Source of the DNA: Actinomycetes bacterium
Lineage (GTDB): Bacteria > Actinomycetota > Actinomycetes > Actinomycetales > Dermatophilaceae
Reading direction: 5' to 3'
Length of the DNA: 43,712 nt
NCBI GenBank assembly: GCA_023451855.1
Contig: JAEXXY010000229.1
Coordinates: 1 to 43,712, forward strand
Of the stretch, positions 31,830-40,259 are shown one piece after another (the first letter of the stretch is position 1; every line of letters begins with the position of its first letter). Made by a program: the position numbers and the translations under genes. Under the pieces are notes generated by a model. That model saw only the letters and a list, made by a program, of their open reading frames with translations, did no database searches and had not been told where the DNA came from.

Positions 31830-33310
31830 GACGCACCCCCCTCCGCGACCTGGGTCGCCGCTTCCGGCAGCTTCCACGACGGCTTCCGGAGCCGGTAGAA
31901 GAGGAACGGCACGAGCAGGCCGAGGCCGAGAGCCCCGCCGGCCACGATGAGCAGGTACACCCCGGTGCTGCCGCCGCCGAACTGCGACGGGGGCACGAAC
32001 CCGATGAGCAGCGCCGCCAGCGAAGCAGCGAACCCGACTCCGCAGAGCGCGGTCAGCATCGGCGCGCGGTAACCGCCGGCGTGGTCGGGGTCGTTGCGGC
32101 GCAGTCGAACTGCGGCCACGAACATGAGCAGATACATGATGAGGTACACCTGGGTGGTGATGACGGAGAAGATCCAGTAGGCGCTGGACACGTCCGGGAT
32201 CAGGGCGTAGCCGAGGGCGATGACCGTCGTGACGAGCCCCTGCGCGACGAGGATGTTCTGCTGCACGCCGTGCTTGTTCAGCTTCTGCAGGGTTGGAGGC
32301 AGGTAGCCCTCCTGACGGGAGATCAGCAGCAGGCCCTTGGAGGGCCCGGCGAGCCACGTCAGCATGCCGCCCAGCGAGGCGGCCACCAGCATGACGCCGA
32401 GGATGGGCGTCAGCCACTGGGCCCCGAAGTTGGCGAACACCGCGTCGAAGGCCTGCATCACACCGGCCGTGAGCGAGAGCTCGTCGGCGGGCACGATCCA
32501 GCTGATCGCGAGCGCCGGGAGGATGAAGATGGCCAGCACCAGGCCCATTGCCAGGAACATGGCCTTGGGGAACTCCTTGGCCGGGTTGCGGAGCGAGCCG
32601 ACGTGCACGGCGTTCATCTCCATGCCGGAGTAGGACAGGAAGTTGTTCACGATGAGCACGAGGCTCGACAGGCCCGCCCACGCGGGCAGCAGGTTACTGG
32701 CCGTCATCGGTGCAGCAGAGGGGTTGCCCTGGCCGAGGAACACGATGCCCAGGACGACCAGCAGCGTGCCCGGGATGAGCGTGCCGATGATCAGGCCCCA
32801 GGAGGCCAGCCCCGCGACGCCGTTCGTGCCCCGGGACGAGATCCACACGCCCGACCAGTAGACGACGACGATGACCAGCGCCGTCCACACCCCGCTCGAG
32901 GCCAGGGCCGGGTTGATGACGTAGGCGAGGGTGCTGGCGACGAAGCCGAGCAGGCTCGGGTAGTAGAAGATCGTCATCGCGAACTGGCACCACACCGCAA
33001 GGAAGCCCATCGGCTTCGAGATGCCCCTGGACACCCAGTTGTAGACACCGCCGTCGTACCTCGAGGCCAGCTCGGCCGAGACGAGGGAGGTCGGAAGAAG
33101 GAACACGATGGCCGGGACGATGTAGAGGAACACGCAGGCGAGCCCGTAGACGGCCATCGTCGGAGCGGCCCGGAGGCTCGCGACCGAGCTGGTGGTCATG
33201 AGGGCCAAGGCGATCCACGAGATGTAGGGGACCGCCCTGGCGCGGGACCGGCTCGCGGCGACGGGGACCGGCTGGTCCGCGGCCGCGTCGGCGGTGCTCA
33301 CCGCTCCCAT
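31826..33310 (-). CDS. APC superfamily amino acid permease
   Basis: The 494-residue product has twelve or so TM segments and APC-family features: the TM1 region PYISWIALALMTTSSVASL, a conserved ASRYDGGVYNWVSRG after TM2, and FLSYSGMEMNAVHVGSLRNPAKEFPKA near TM6. It most resembles the glutamate/GABA-antiporter branch, though the substrate is not fixed. ATG 33310 is chosen because the preceding 91 residues of the frame are low-complexity. It heads the operon with the one-TM protein, dipeptidase and ThrE-family exporter. An inverted repeat lies about 100 bp upstream. Confidence 0.85.
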   Translation of the reverse strand: MGAVSTADAAADQPVPVAASRSRARAVPYISWIALALMTTSSVASLRAAPTMAVYGLACVFLYIVPAIVFLLPTSLVSAELASRYDGGVYNWVSRGISKPMGFLAVWCQFAMTIFYYPSLLGFVASTLAYVINPALASSGVWTALVIVVVYWSGVWISSRGTNGVAGLASWGLIIGTLIPGTLLVVLGIVFLGQGNPSAAPMTASNLLPAWAGLSSLVLIVNNFLSYSGMEMNAVHVGSLRNPAKEFPKAMFLAMGLVLAIFILPALAISWIVPADELSLTAGVMQAFDAVFANFGAQWLTPILGVMLVAASLGGMLTWLAGPSKGLLLISRQEGYLPPTLQKLNKHGVQQNILVAQGLVTTVIALGYALIPDVSSAYWIFSVITTQVYLIMYLLMFVAAVRLRRNDPDHAGGYRAPMLTALCGVGFAASLAALLIGFVPPSQFGGGSTGVYLLIVAGGALGLGLLVPFLFYRLRKPSWKLPEAATQVAEGGAS

Positions 33311-33410
33311 CCCCTGTCGTGCAGTATGCCGTCGCTGTGAAGCACCACCCTGACCACCTCCGAGTACCGTCGATGACGTGCCAACGGAGCCATGATCGTT
33401 CGTCCTGTCC

Positions 33411-33445
33411 CGTGTCACCTCACACCACCGGGATGAGGTGACACG
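33411..33445. promoter_or_regulatory. 12-bp-arm inverted repeat between peptidase stop and APC operon
   Basis: CGTGTCACCTCA (33411-33422) and TGAGGTGACACG (33434-33445) are perfect reverse complements separated by 11 bp. The site is 5 bp beyond the Xaa-Pro peptidase stop, so it may be that gene's terminator. It is also about 100 bp before the APC start and shares its CACCTCA...TGAG core with two divergent-promoter repeats, which favours an operator. Confidence 0.6.
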
Positions 33446-33450
33446 CCGAC

Positions 33451-34584
33451 TCACTCGACGATCCGCAGCCCGTGGTCCGTGTTGTTGAGGCGCCGTGCAC
33501 CGTCCTCGGTGACGGTGACGATGTCCTCGATGCGCACCCCGAACCGACCCCCGAGGTAGATGCCGGGCTCGACGGAGAAGCACATGCCCGGCACGAGCGG
33601 CTGGGCCTCGCCCTCGACCATGTAGGGCGGCTCGTGCGTCGTGACCCCGATGCCGTGCCCGGTCCGGTGGATGAACGACTCGCCGAACCCGGCATCCGTG
33701 ATGACGGCACGAGCCGCTCGGTCGATGTCTTGGCAGGACACCCCGGGCCGGACCGCGTCCACGCCGGCCTGCTGCGCCTGTCGGACGATCTCGTGGACCT
33801 GCCTGACGTGCTCGGTCGGCTCGCCGACGCAGACCGTTCGCGTCGTGTCGGACCCGTAGCCGTACTTGAGCCCGCCGAAGTCGAGCACCACGACGTCCCC
33901 GGTCTCGATCACCCGGTCGCCGGCCTCATGGTGCGGGTTGGCGCCATTCGGGCCGGACCCGACGACGGTGAAGTCGACCTGCTCGTGCCCGAACTCGCGC
34001 AGCAGCGCTGCGAGGTCGGCCGCGACCTCCGTCTCCCGGCGCCCGGCGAACCGGCGGGTGACGATCTGCTCGTATGCCGCATCTGCCGCCTGCCCGGCCG
34101 CCGCCAGCCGGTGCAGCTCGGCGGCATCCTTGACAGCCCGCATCATCGGCAGGGCTTCGCTGAGGGCCCGGTAGCGAGACGCCGGCAGCCGGGCCTGCAG
34201 GCCGAGCAGGTGCAGCGCCCAGGCCGAGTCCGACACGCCGTACGCGCCGTCAGGACGCAGCAGGCCCGCCGCCGCGGCGTAAGGGTCGGTGGCGTCCGCC
34301 CAGTCACGCAGCTGGAGGCCCTTCGCGCCCTCGGCCGACTCGGCGTCCGGCCGCTCGAGCGTCGGTACCAGTAGCGTCGGCTCCCGGCCCGCGGACAGGA
34401 CGAGCACGGTCAGACGCTCGGTGATCGCCGTCGGTTGGTAGCCGGTCAACCAGACAAGGTCGGGCCCTGGTGTGACGAGGAGGCCCTCGAGGCCCGCGTC
34501 GGCGGCGTTGTCGAGGACCCGCTCGGCGCGGGCCAGATAGTCATCGGTGGTGAACGGCGCGGGTGTGCTCCCTGGTGCGCTCAT
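33451..34584 (-). CDS. Xaa-Pro peptidase (M24B family)
   Basis: The 377-residue product has an N-terminal creatinase-like domain (to about residue 145) and a pita-bread catalytic domain with all five metal ligands. They lie in VVLDFGG (Asp), GSDTTRTV (Asp), HRTGHGIG (His), FSVEPGIY (Glu) and RIEDIV (Glu). It cleaves proline-containing dipeptides or N-terminal residues before proline. ATG 34584 follows AAGGGAG. It is transcribed in the same direction as the APC/M20/ThrE operon and lies upstream of it, so proline-peptide catabolism fits the locus, but the hairpin after its stop suggests a separate unit. Confidence 0.88.
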   Translation of the reverse strand: MSAPGSTPAPFTTDDYLARAERVLDNAADAGLEGLLVTPGPDLVWLTGYQPTAITERLTVLVLSAGREPTLLVPTLERPDAESAEGAKGLQLRDWADATDPYAAAAGLLRPDGAYGVSDSAWALHLLGLQARLPASRYRALSEALPMMRAVKDAAELHRLAAAGQAADAAYEQIVTRRFAGRRETEVAADLAALLREFGHEQVDFTVVGSGPNGANPHHEAGDRVIETGDVVVLDFGGLKYGYGSDTTRTVCVGEPTEHVRQVHEIVRQAQQAGVDAVRPGVSCQDIDRAARAVITDAGFGESFIHRTGHGIGVTTHEPPYMVEGEAQPLVPGMCFSVEPGIYLGGRFGVRIEDIVTVTEDGARRLNNTDHGLRIVE

Positions 34585-34972
34585 CCGGGTCTCCCTTCGC
34601 GGTCTGTCACCACGGTAGGAAGCCGACCGGGCAGTGTGATCATCCGCCTAGGGTGAGCATGAACCGACGCAGCCGTAGTCTTCGATCCCGTTGCCGAAGC
34701 GTGGCTACGCCGGTAACCAGCTACTCCGCAGCTATGACCGTGGCGCTCTTGTGACCGCCACGTGCATCGCCTGCAGCGGGCCGGACGGACATGGCGTCGC
34801 GCGCGGCCAGGCAGCGGAGCTTGGTCTGGAAAAGAGGCGCCGGCGAGGAGCGCACCCGACCGCGATTCGTCCCGCAGGACGGCAGCCAGTCGATGTGATC
34901 TCCTCGACCGGTCGTGTCGAAGCTGCGACCTCCTCCCTGGTGAGGCTGGTGCCGGGTGATGGTCACGCGTCA
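34585..34972. other. upstream region of the Xaa-Pro peptidase gene
   Basis: These 388 bp lie between the SulP stop and the peptidase start on the minus strand. I see no coding frame with bias and no clear terminator. The promoter of the peptidase gene should be here. Confidence 0.4.
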
Positions 34973-36685
34973 TCAGTCGGACCAGTGGCGACGGGCCGAG
35001 ACCCATGCCCGCGCCGTGTCGTAGGCCGCGTCCAGTGCTTCGAAGAACACCGGCGTCTGGACCACGACGTTGTCCTCGCCCAACTGGCCAAGTGCCCCCG
35101 TGCGGGACAGCAGGTCGACCAGCTCGGGCGGCAGACCCGCGAGCATCAGCCTGCAGTCCCGGGCGGCGAGGTCGCGACTGCGGCGTTCCAGGGCTTTGGT
35201 GATCGTCGAGGACGGTATGTCGGGGACGGCGCGCGCGTGCAGGATGACGACTGCGTTCCGGGCACCCCCTGTGTGCGGCCAGGCATCCTGCACGCGGGAG
35301 ACTTCGGCGAACATCGAGGCTCCCTCGTAGTGCAGAACGGTGACCGAGTTGCTTGGTAGGACATCGGGCACCTCGCCCGTTCGCCACCGGCCGTCGGGGT
35401 CGCGGGTCAGCGACTGTAGGCGTGCACTGCGCTCGGCGTTGATGGCATACAGGACCAGGGAGAGGGCGGCGCCGAGCAGGATGGCCTGTTGGAGCGGCAA
35501 CTGGGTCGTCGCCAGAAAGGTGACCAGCATCGCGACGGCCGGGAGCCAACCGGTGCGCACGACGAGCAGGATGTCGGGAATGCGTGCGATGACCAGCTCG
35601 CCCCCGATCACCAGAATCAGCCCGCCGATGACGGGCATAGGGATCTCCTCGGCGACCCCGCCTGCCAGGAGCACGAACACAGCCAGGAACGCGCCGGCGA
35701 ACACGCCGGCCCACCGGGTGCGGGCGCCCGCGCTCGTGGCAACACCGGTGCGTGACAGCGAGCCGCCCGTGGGCAGGGCACGGAAGAACCCGCCGGCGAT
35801 GTTCGCGACGCCTTGGGCGGTGAAGTCGCCCGACACGTTGGTCCGGCTGCCGTCGGGGTTGGGCACGGCAGCACCGATTCCGGCCGCCTGCGCCAGTGCC
35901 ACCAGCGCGATCGCGACTGCTCCGGCGATCAGCTGCGGCGCGACGGAGAAATCCGGCAGGACGGGGTGGGGTAGTGCGTTGGGGATCGTGCCGATGTCGC
36001 CAACCGTCTTGACGTCGACACCAAGCACGACCACAGCGACGGTCACGACGATGAGCGCGCCGAGGATCGCGAACGGCTTCAGGCGTCGGACAGCGTGCAC
36101 GGCCGCCCAGACAGCTACGGTCCCCACCGTGACGAGGACCGAGGGCACGTCCCAGCCGGTGACGTGGCTGACCGTGTCGACAATCTTCGCGACCGTGTTG
36201 TGTGCGTGGGTCTCGTAGGCCGTCGCGTCGCCGAGCACCCCGGCCACGATCTGCAGGGCGATACCGGTCGTGAAGCCCGTCATCACCGCGTTGGACACGA
36301 AGCTCATCACCGAGCCCAGTCGCAACAGGCCGAGGATGACCATCACCACACCGACCAGGACGGTGAGTGTGGCGATGTTGTTGACGTCGTTGGGGTCCAG
36401 GCCGGCGTCAGTGAGCACACTCTGCGAGGTGAGCGCGATCGCCGAGGTCAGCGTGATCGTCATCAGGACGGTGCGGGACACGAGCGATCCGACGCTCGTC
36501 GGCACCATGCCCGAGTAGAGCCCCAGGCTCGGGTTGAAGCCACCAATGCTGGCGTACGCCATACCCTCGGGGATGCTGAACAAGCCGGTGACGAAGCCCG
36601 CGACGGCATCCTTCAGAGTGGGGCGGCCCAGTCCCAGGCTCGGTCGGCGCACCTGTCCACTGTGGTTCCACCGACTGGCCACCAC
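34973..36685 (-). CDS. SulP family anion transporter with STAS domain
   Basis: The 570-residue product has the SulP membrane domain of ten or more TM segments, beginning DAVAGFVTGLFSIPEGMAYASIGG, with the family signature region GSLSRTGVATSAGARTRWAG near TM8. A C-terminal STAS domain follows (about 440-560, VLHYEGASMFAEVSRV, AVVILHARAVPDIPSSTI). Members carry sulfate, bicarbonate or other anions. GTG 36685 is the likely start; GTG 36682 is adjacent. It is divergent from an alkylsulfatase gene over 54 bp, which makes sulfate or a sulfate ester the most likely substrate. Confidence 0.85.
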   Translation of the reverse strand: MVASRWNHSGQVRRPSLGLGRPTLKDAVAGFVTGLFSIPEGMAYASIGGFNPSLGLYSGMVPTSVGSLVSRTVLMTITLTSAIALTSQSVLTDAGLDPNDVNNIATLTVLVGVVMVILGLLRLGSVMSFVSNAVMTGFTTGIALQIVAGVLGDATAYETHAHNTVAKIVDTVSHVTGWDVPSVLVTVGTVAVWAAVHAVRRLKPFAILGALIVVTVAVVVLGVDVKTVGDIGTIPNALPHPVLPDFSVAPQLIAGAVAIALVALAQAAGIGAAVPNPDGSRTNVSGDFTAQGVANIAGGFFRALPTGGSLSRTGVATSAGARTRWAGVFAGAFLAVFVLLAGGVAEEIPMPVIGGLILVIGGELVIARIPDILLVVRTGWLPAVAMLVTFLATTQLPLQQAILLGAALSLVLYAINAERSARLQSLTRDPDGRWRTGEVPDVLPSNSVTVLHYEGASMFAEVSRVQDAWPHTGGARNAVVILHARAVPDIPSSTITKALERRSRDLAARDCRLMLAGLPPELVDLLSRTGALGQLGEDNVVVQTPVFFEALDAAYDTARAWVSARRHWSD

Positions 36686-36710
36686 GTCACCTCATTCGGG
36701 TGAGGCGACG
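36685..36710. promoter_or_regulatory. inverted repeat in divergent SulP/alkylsulfatase promoter region
   Basis: CGTCACCTCA (36685-36694) and TGAGGCGACG (36701-36710) are inverted with one mismatch across TTCGGG. The site fills half of the 54-bp gap and abuts the SulP start codon, so a bound repressor would block both genes. The core matches the repeats at 27264 and 33411. Confidence 0.6.
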
Positions 36711-36739
36711 GCGAGGCGCCCGTCCCTAGCGTCGATGCC

Positions 36740-38539
36740 ATGGCTCTCGACTACTCAGACCGCACTGACTTCGACAACGCCTTGCGTGGACTCGTAGCGC
36801 GGCTGGAGCCGGGGCAGATCACGAACCAGGATGACCGAACCGTCTACGACGCTGACGTCTACGCCAAGGTCACCTCCGGGGAGTGCCCGGACACGGTCCA
36901 CCCGAGCCTATGGCGGCAGAGCCAGCTCACCGCCATCCAAGGACTCTTCGAGGTCACCGAGGGCATCTACCAGCTCCGCGGGATCGAGCTGTCGAACATG
37001 ACCGTCGTGGAGGGCGAGACCGGGGTGATCATCATCGACCCTGCCGTCTCCGCCGAGGTGGCCGCTGCCGGTCTCGCGCTCTATCGCCAGCACCGCGGCG
37101 ACCGCGAGGTTCGTGCGGTCATCTTCACGCACTCCCACATCGACCATTTCGGCGGCGTGCTCGGGGTGGTCGAGGCAGACACCGCCGTGCCGATCGTCGC
37201 GCCAGCCGGGTTCCTCGATCACGCCGTCTCGGAGAACGTGTATGCCGGGAACGCGATGCTGCGCCGCGGCATCTATCACACCGGTGGCGCCCTCCCGGTC
37301 AGCACGACCGGGACCCTGGGTGTCGGCCTCGGCTCCGGCACCTCGTCGGGCAAGTCAGGCCTGCTGGCGCCAACCATGGACATCACCCACACCGGTCAGG
37401 AGGAGGTGCTCGACGGCGTCCGGATCCGGTTCCAGATCACCCCCGGCACCGAGGCGCCGGCCGAGATGAACTTCCACTTCCCCGACCGCCGCGCACTCTG
37501 CATGGCCGAGAACGCCACCCACAACCTGCACAACATCCTCACCCTGCGTGGCGCCGAGGTGCGCGACGCCCGCGGCTGGTCGCGGTACCTAGCCGAGGCG
37601 ATCGAGCTGTTTGCCGATGAGACCGACGTTGCGTTCGCCTCCCACCACTGGCCGACATGGGGCCGCGACAACATCGTCCGGTTCCTCACCGAGCAGCGCG
37701 ACCTGTACGCCTTCCTGCACGACCAGACCCTGCGGCGGATGAACCAGGGACTGATCGGCGTCGAGATTGCCGAAAGCTTCGAACTGCCGCCCGCGCTGGA
37801 CTCCGCGTGGCACGCGCGTGGCTACTACGGCTCGGTCAGCCACAACGTGAAGGCGATCTACCAGCGCTACCTGGGCTGGTACGACGGCAACCCGGCCCAC
37901 CTGTGGCAGCACCCCCCCGAGGCGTTGGCCGCCCGTTACGTGGAGGTCATCGGCGGCATCGACGCGACCGTCGACAAGGCGCGCGCATACGCCGACCAGG
38001 GCGACCTACGGTTCGCCGCCGAACTGGCGAGCCACGCGGTGTTCGTCGACCACCGGCACGAGGGGGCAGTCGGCCTGCTGGAGGACGTGCTCACCAAGCT
38101 TGGCTACGGCTCAGAGTGCGCGACCTGGCGCAACAACTTCCTCACCGGCGCCCAGGAGCTCCGGGCCGCTCCCGCACCGATCCCGGTCGACGCGTCGGGG
38201 CTGACCCGTGCACTGACGATCACCCAGCTCTTCGACAGCCTCGCTATCCGACTGGACCCCCAGCGCGCCGGCGACAGCACACTCTCGGCGCGCTGGCACT
38301 TCACCGACCATGACGAGACCTATCGGATGGAGCTGTCCAACGGCGTCCTGATCCACTTCCCGACCCTGAGGAGGGATCCGGCAGACCTAGTGGTGACCCT
38401 CACCAAACCGCGACTGCTCGCCCTGCTCGGTGGTGCCGGCCACGACGGCATCGACCTCCAAGGGGACCTGCGGACGCTGACCACTATCCTGTCGTTCCTC
38501 GACGACCCGGACCCGGCGTTCCCGATCGTGACCCCCTGA
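36740..38539 (+). CDS. alkyl/aryl-sulfatase, metallo-beta-lactamase fold (SdsA1-like)
   Basis: The 599-residue product has the MBL zinc motif THSHIDHFGG (near residue 130), a second metal site in AENATHNLHNILTLRG and HHWPTWG, then an all-helical dimerisation domain and a C-terminal SCP2-like domain (from about 490). This is the three-domain architecture of SdsA1/Pisa1 alkylsulfatases, which release sulfate and an alcohol from alkyl sulfates. No signal peptide is present, so it should act in the cytoplasm. ATG 36740 has no strong ribosome binding site. Its stop overlaps the next gene's start, and it pairs with the divergent SulP gene. Confidence 0.88.
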   Translation: MALDYSDRTDFDNALRGLVARLEPGQITNQDDRTVYDADVYAKVTSGECPDTVHPSLWRQSQLTAIQGLFEVTEGIYQLRGIELSNMTVVEGETGVIIIDPAVSAEVAAAGLALYRQHRGDREVRAVIFTHSHIDHFGGVLGVVEADTAVPIVAPAGFLDHAVSENVYAGNAMLRRGIYHTGGALPVSTTGTLGVGLGSGTSSGKSGLLAPTMDITHTGQEEVLDGVRIRFQITPGTEAPAEMNFHFPDRRALCMAENATHNLHNILTLRGAEVRDARGWSRYLAEAIELFADETDVAFASHHWPTWGRDNIVRFLTEQRDLYAFLHDQTLRRMNQGLIGVEIAESFELPPALDSAWHARGYYGSVSHNVKAIYQRYLGWYDGNPAHLWQHPPEALAARYVEVIGGIDATVDKARAYADQGDLRFAAELASHAVFVDHRHEGAVGLLEDVLTKLGYGSECATWRNNFLTGAQELRAAPAPIPVDASGLTRALTITQLFDSLAIRLDPQRAGDSTLSARWHFTDHDETYRMELSNGVLIHFPTLRRDPADLVVTLTKPRLLALLGGAGHDGIDLQGDLRTLTTILSFLDDPDPAFPIVTP

Positions 38540-39213
38540 TGGGTGCCGTCATCGGGGACGTCCTTCCGTTGGCCGTAGCGGTCCTGATCAGCCCGATCCC
38601 GGTCATCGCCGCGATCCTGATGCTGCTCTCGCCCAAGGCCGGCGCGACCAGCCTCGGCTTCATGATCGGCTGGCTCGCCGGCATCATCGTCGCGCTCGTC
38701 GTCTTTGTCGCCCTCGCCGCCGTCATCCCACAGGCGGACGACAACGAGTCCCAACCGGTCGCGGGCACGGTCAAAATCCTTCTGGGCGCCCTGATGCTGC
38801 TGCTCGCGTTCAAGCAGTGGCATGGACGGCCGCACGAAGGGGAGGAGCCGGCCCTACCCGCCTGGATGGCCGCGATAGACAAGTTCACCTTCGCGAAGGC
38901 CCTTGCCCTCGGGTTCGCGCTGTCGGCCATCAACCCCAAGAACCTCCTGATGACCGCCAGTGCCGGTGTTCTCATCGGCACCGCCGCCGACCTCTCGACC
39001 GGCTCGATTGCGGTGGTCGTCGCCGTCTTTACGCTGATTGCGGGAGCATCAGTTGCGCTACCCGTTCTCGGCTACCTCGTGGCACGCCATGCCATGTCCG
39101 GCCCGTTGGAGTCGCTGCGCGCCTGGCTGGTCCACAACAACGCCACCGTCATGGCTGTGCTGCTGCTCGTCATCGGCGTCACGATGGTCGGGAAGGGGAT
39201 AGGGAGCTTCTGA
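38539..39213 (+). CDS. GAP-family membrane protein (LysE-like fold)
   Basis: The 224-residue product has six TM segments. Its opening DVLPLAVAVLISPIPVIAAILMLLSP and ALALGFALSAINPKNLLMTASAG are characteristic of the GAP/Sap (peptidoglycolipid-addressing) family, related to LysE exporters. Mycobacterial members help move glycolipids or sulfolipids; a role here with sulfated or lipidic compounds is only suggested by context. The ATG shares one base with the alkylsulfatase stop (TGATG), so the genes are translationally coupled. Confidence 0.82.
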   Translation: MGAVIGDVLPLAVAVLISPIPVIAAILMLLSPKAGATSLGFMIGWLAGIIVALVVFVALAAVIPQADDNESQPVAGTVKILLGALMLLLAFKQWHGRPHEGEEPALPAWMAAIDKFTFAKALALGFALSAINPKNLLMTASAGVLIGTAADLSTGSIAVVVAVFTLIAGASVALPVLGYLVARHAMSGPLESLRAWLVHNNATVMAVLLLVIGVTMVGKGIGSF

Positions 39214-39430
39214 GCGAAATCATTACTACGAAGGTCGAACCCGCGGGGCCTGCACCAGCCGGAGCAAACCGAAGGCGTAGGCGAGCGCAACGCCGGAGGC
39301 CCCAAAGCCTGCGCCATGTGCAACGCGTCGGCAGCCACACTTGTCGTTGAGGCAATCGAGTCGCGGATCGTCCTACTCGTGTTGAGACGCGCCAACAGGA
39401 GTGCCCCGATAGGGCTCGGCCTCTGGCGCC

Positions 39431-39832
39431 CTAGTCAGGTACTACGGCCGTGCACAAAGCCCAGATCACGAAGGCGTTCAGGATCAGGAGCGAGACAGAC
39501 CAGAACGGGTAGAGCGGCATGGACGCAAAGTTCATGACAATGGCGATCGTGACTGGCGCGAGGCCGAGGACCCGACCGATGGGGCGCCCAGCGAGGATCA
39601 ACCCACCCACCACGGCAAGGGCTACGCCCCAGACCAGGTGGATCCACCCCCAAGTGGTCACATCGAATGCAAACACATACCGAGGCGTAGACACGAACAG
39701 CGTGTTGTCGAACAGCGCAGTCAACCCGCGGATGAAGCCCAGGATGCCGGAGATCAGCATGGCCATGCCGGCGAAGAGCATAGTTCCGTAGCGCCAGCCG
39801 GCGGGCTGCGGAGTTGTGATGGGCGAACTCAT
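39431..39832 (-). CDS. DUF7144-type four-TM membrane protein
   Basis: The 133-residue product has four TM helices. It shows the pattern of DUF7144 proteins: GTMLFAGMAMLISGILGFIRGLTALF, TTWGWIHLVWGVALAVVGGLIL, VTIAIVMNFASMPLYPFWSVSLL and a final helix with NAFVIWALCT. AGGAGG lies four bases before ATG 39832. Function is unknown. It is convergent with the GAP-family gene and divergent from the LAL regulator gene, which may control it. Confidence 0.8.
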   Translation of the reverse strand: MSSPITTPQPAGWRYGTMLFAGMAMLISGILGFIRGLTALFDNTLFVSTPRYVFAFDVTTWGWIHLVWGVALAVVGGLILAGRPIGRVLGLAPVTIAIVMNFASMPLYPFWSVSLLILNAFVIWALCTAVVPD

Positions 39833-40259
39833 TCTTCCTCCTGTGCGTCGATGAATGCTGTTATCATCCGCTTTGCTCAAGTCCCGGGGACTCACCTATC
39901 GGGGAGGAGCTCCTGCTTGCGGAAGCCGCACGCGCCCCAGCTAAATACTGCCGACCTTTCTGCGCGGTCGCAGCCCTTCATTCGCTCTGCCCGCCGCTGG
40001 CGCTTTGTGGCGTAGTCGGGGCTTATTCGGGCGGCGATTGCCCCTGCAACCTATGAGCCTTTCGAGCGGCGGCTGCGCCGAGCCCACCAGATCAGGATGA
40101 TGCCGCCACGAGAGCGCTGGGGGTCCGCTGTAGGGGCTTGCGTATACCACGGAGAGGGGGTTGCGGCAAGAGTGCTGACGATTGCGTTCCGCTTTAGGCT
40201 GGGCGTGGCGGTGCTGTCGAGACACCGTCGAAACGACATGTCCAGGGGGACAGCTGACC
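39833..40259. other. 427-bp divergent intergenic region
   Basis: This gap lies between the DUF7144-type gene and the LAL regulator gene and must hold both promoters. It is poorer in G/C than most of the window (for example around 39940-40030). I see no coding frame and no long inverted repeat beyond GGAGGAGCTCCT near 39902. Confidence 0.4.

Noticed and set aside
39214..39430. Hydrophobic minus-strand segment (about AGFGASGVALAYAFGLLRL) suggesting a membrane-protein remnant
   Set aside because: Only about 20 residues are persuasive, no start or second hydrophobic segment is present, and it could be chance translation.
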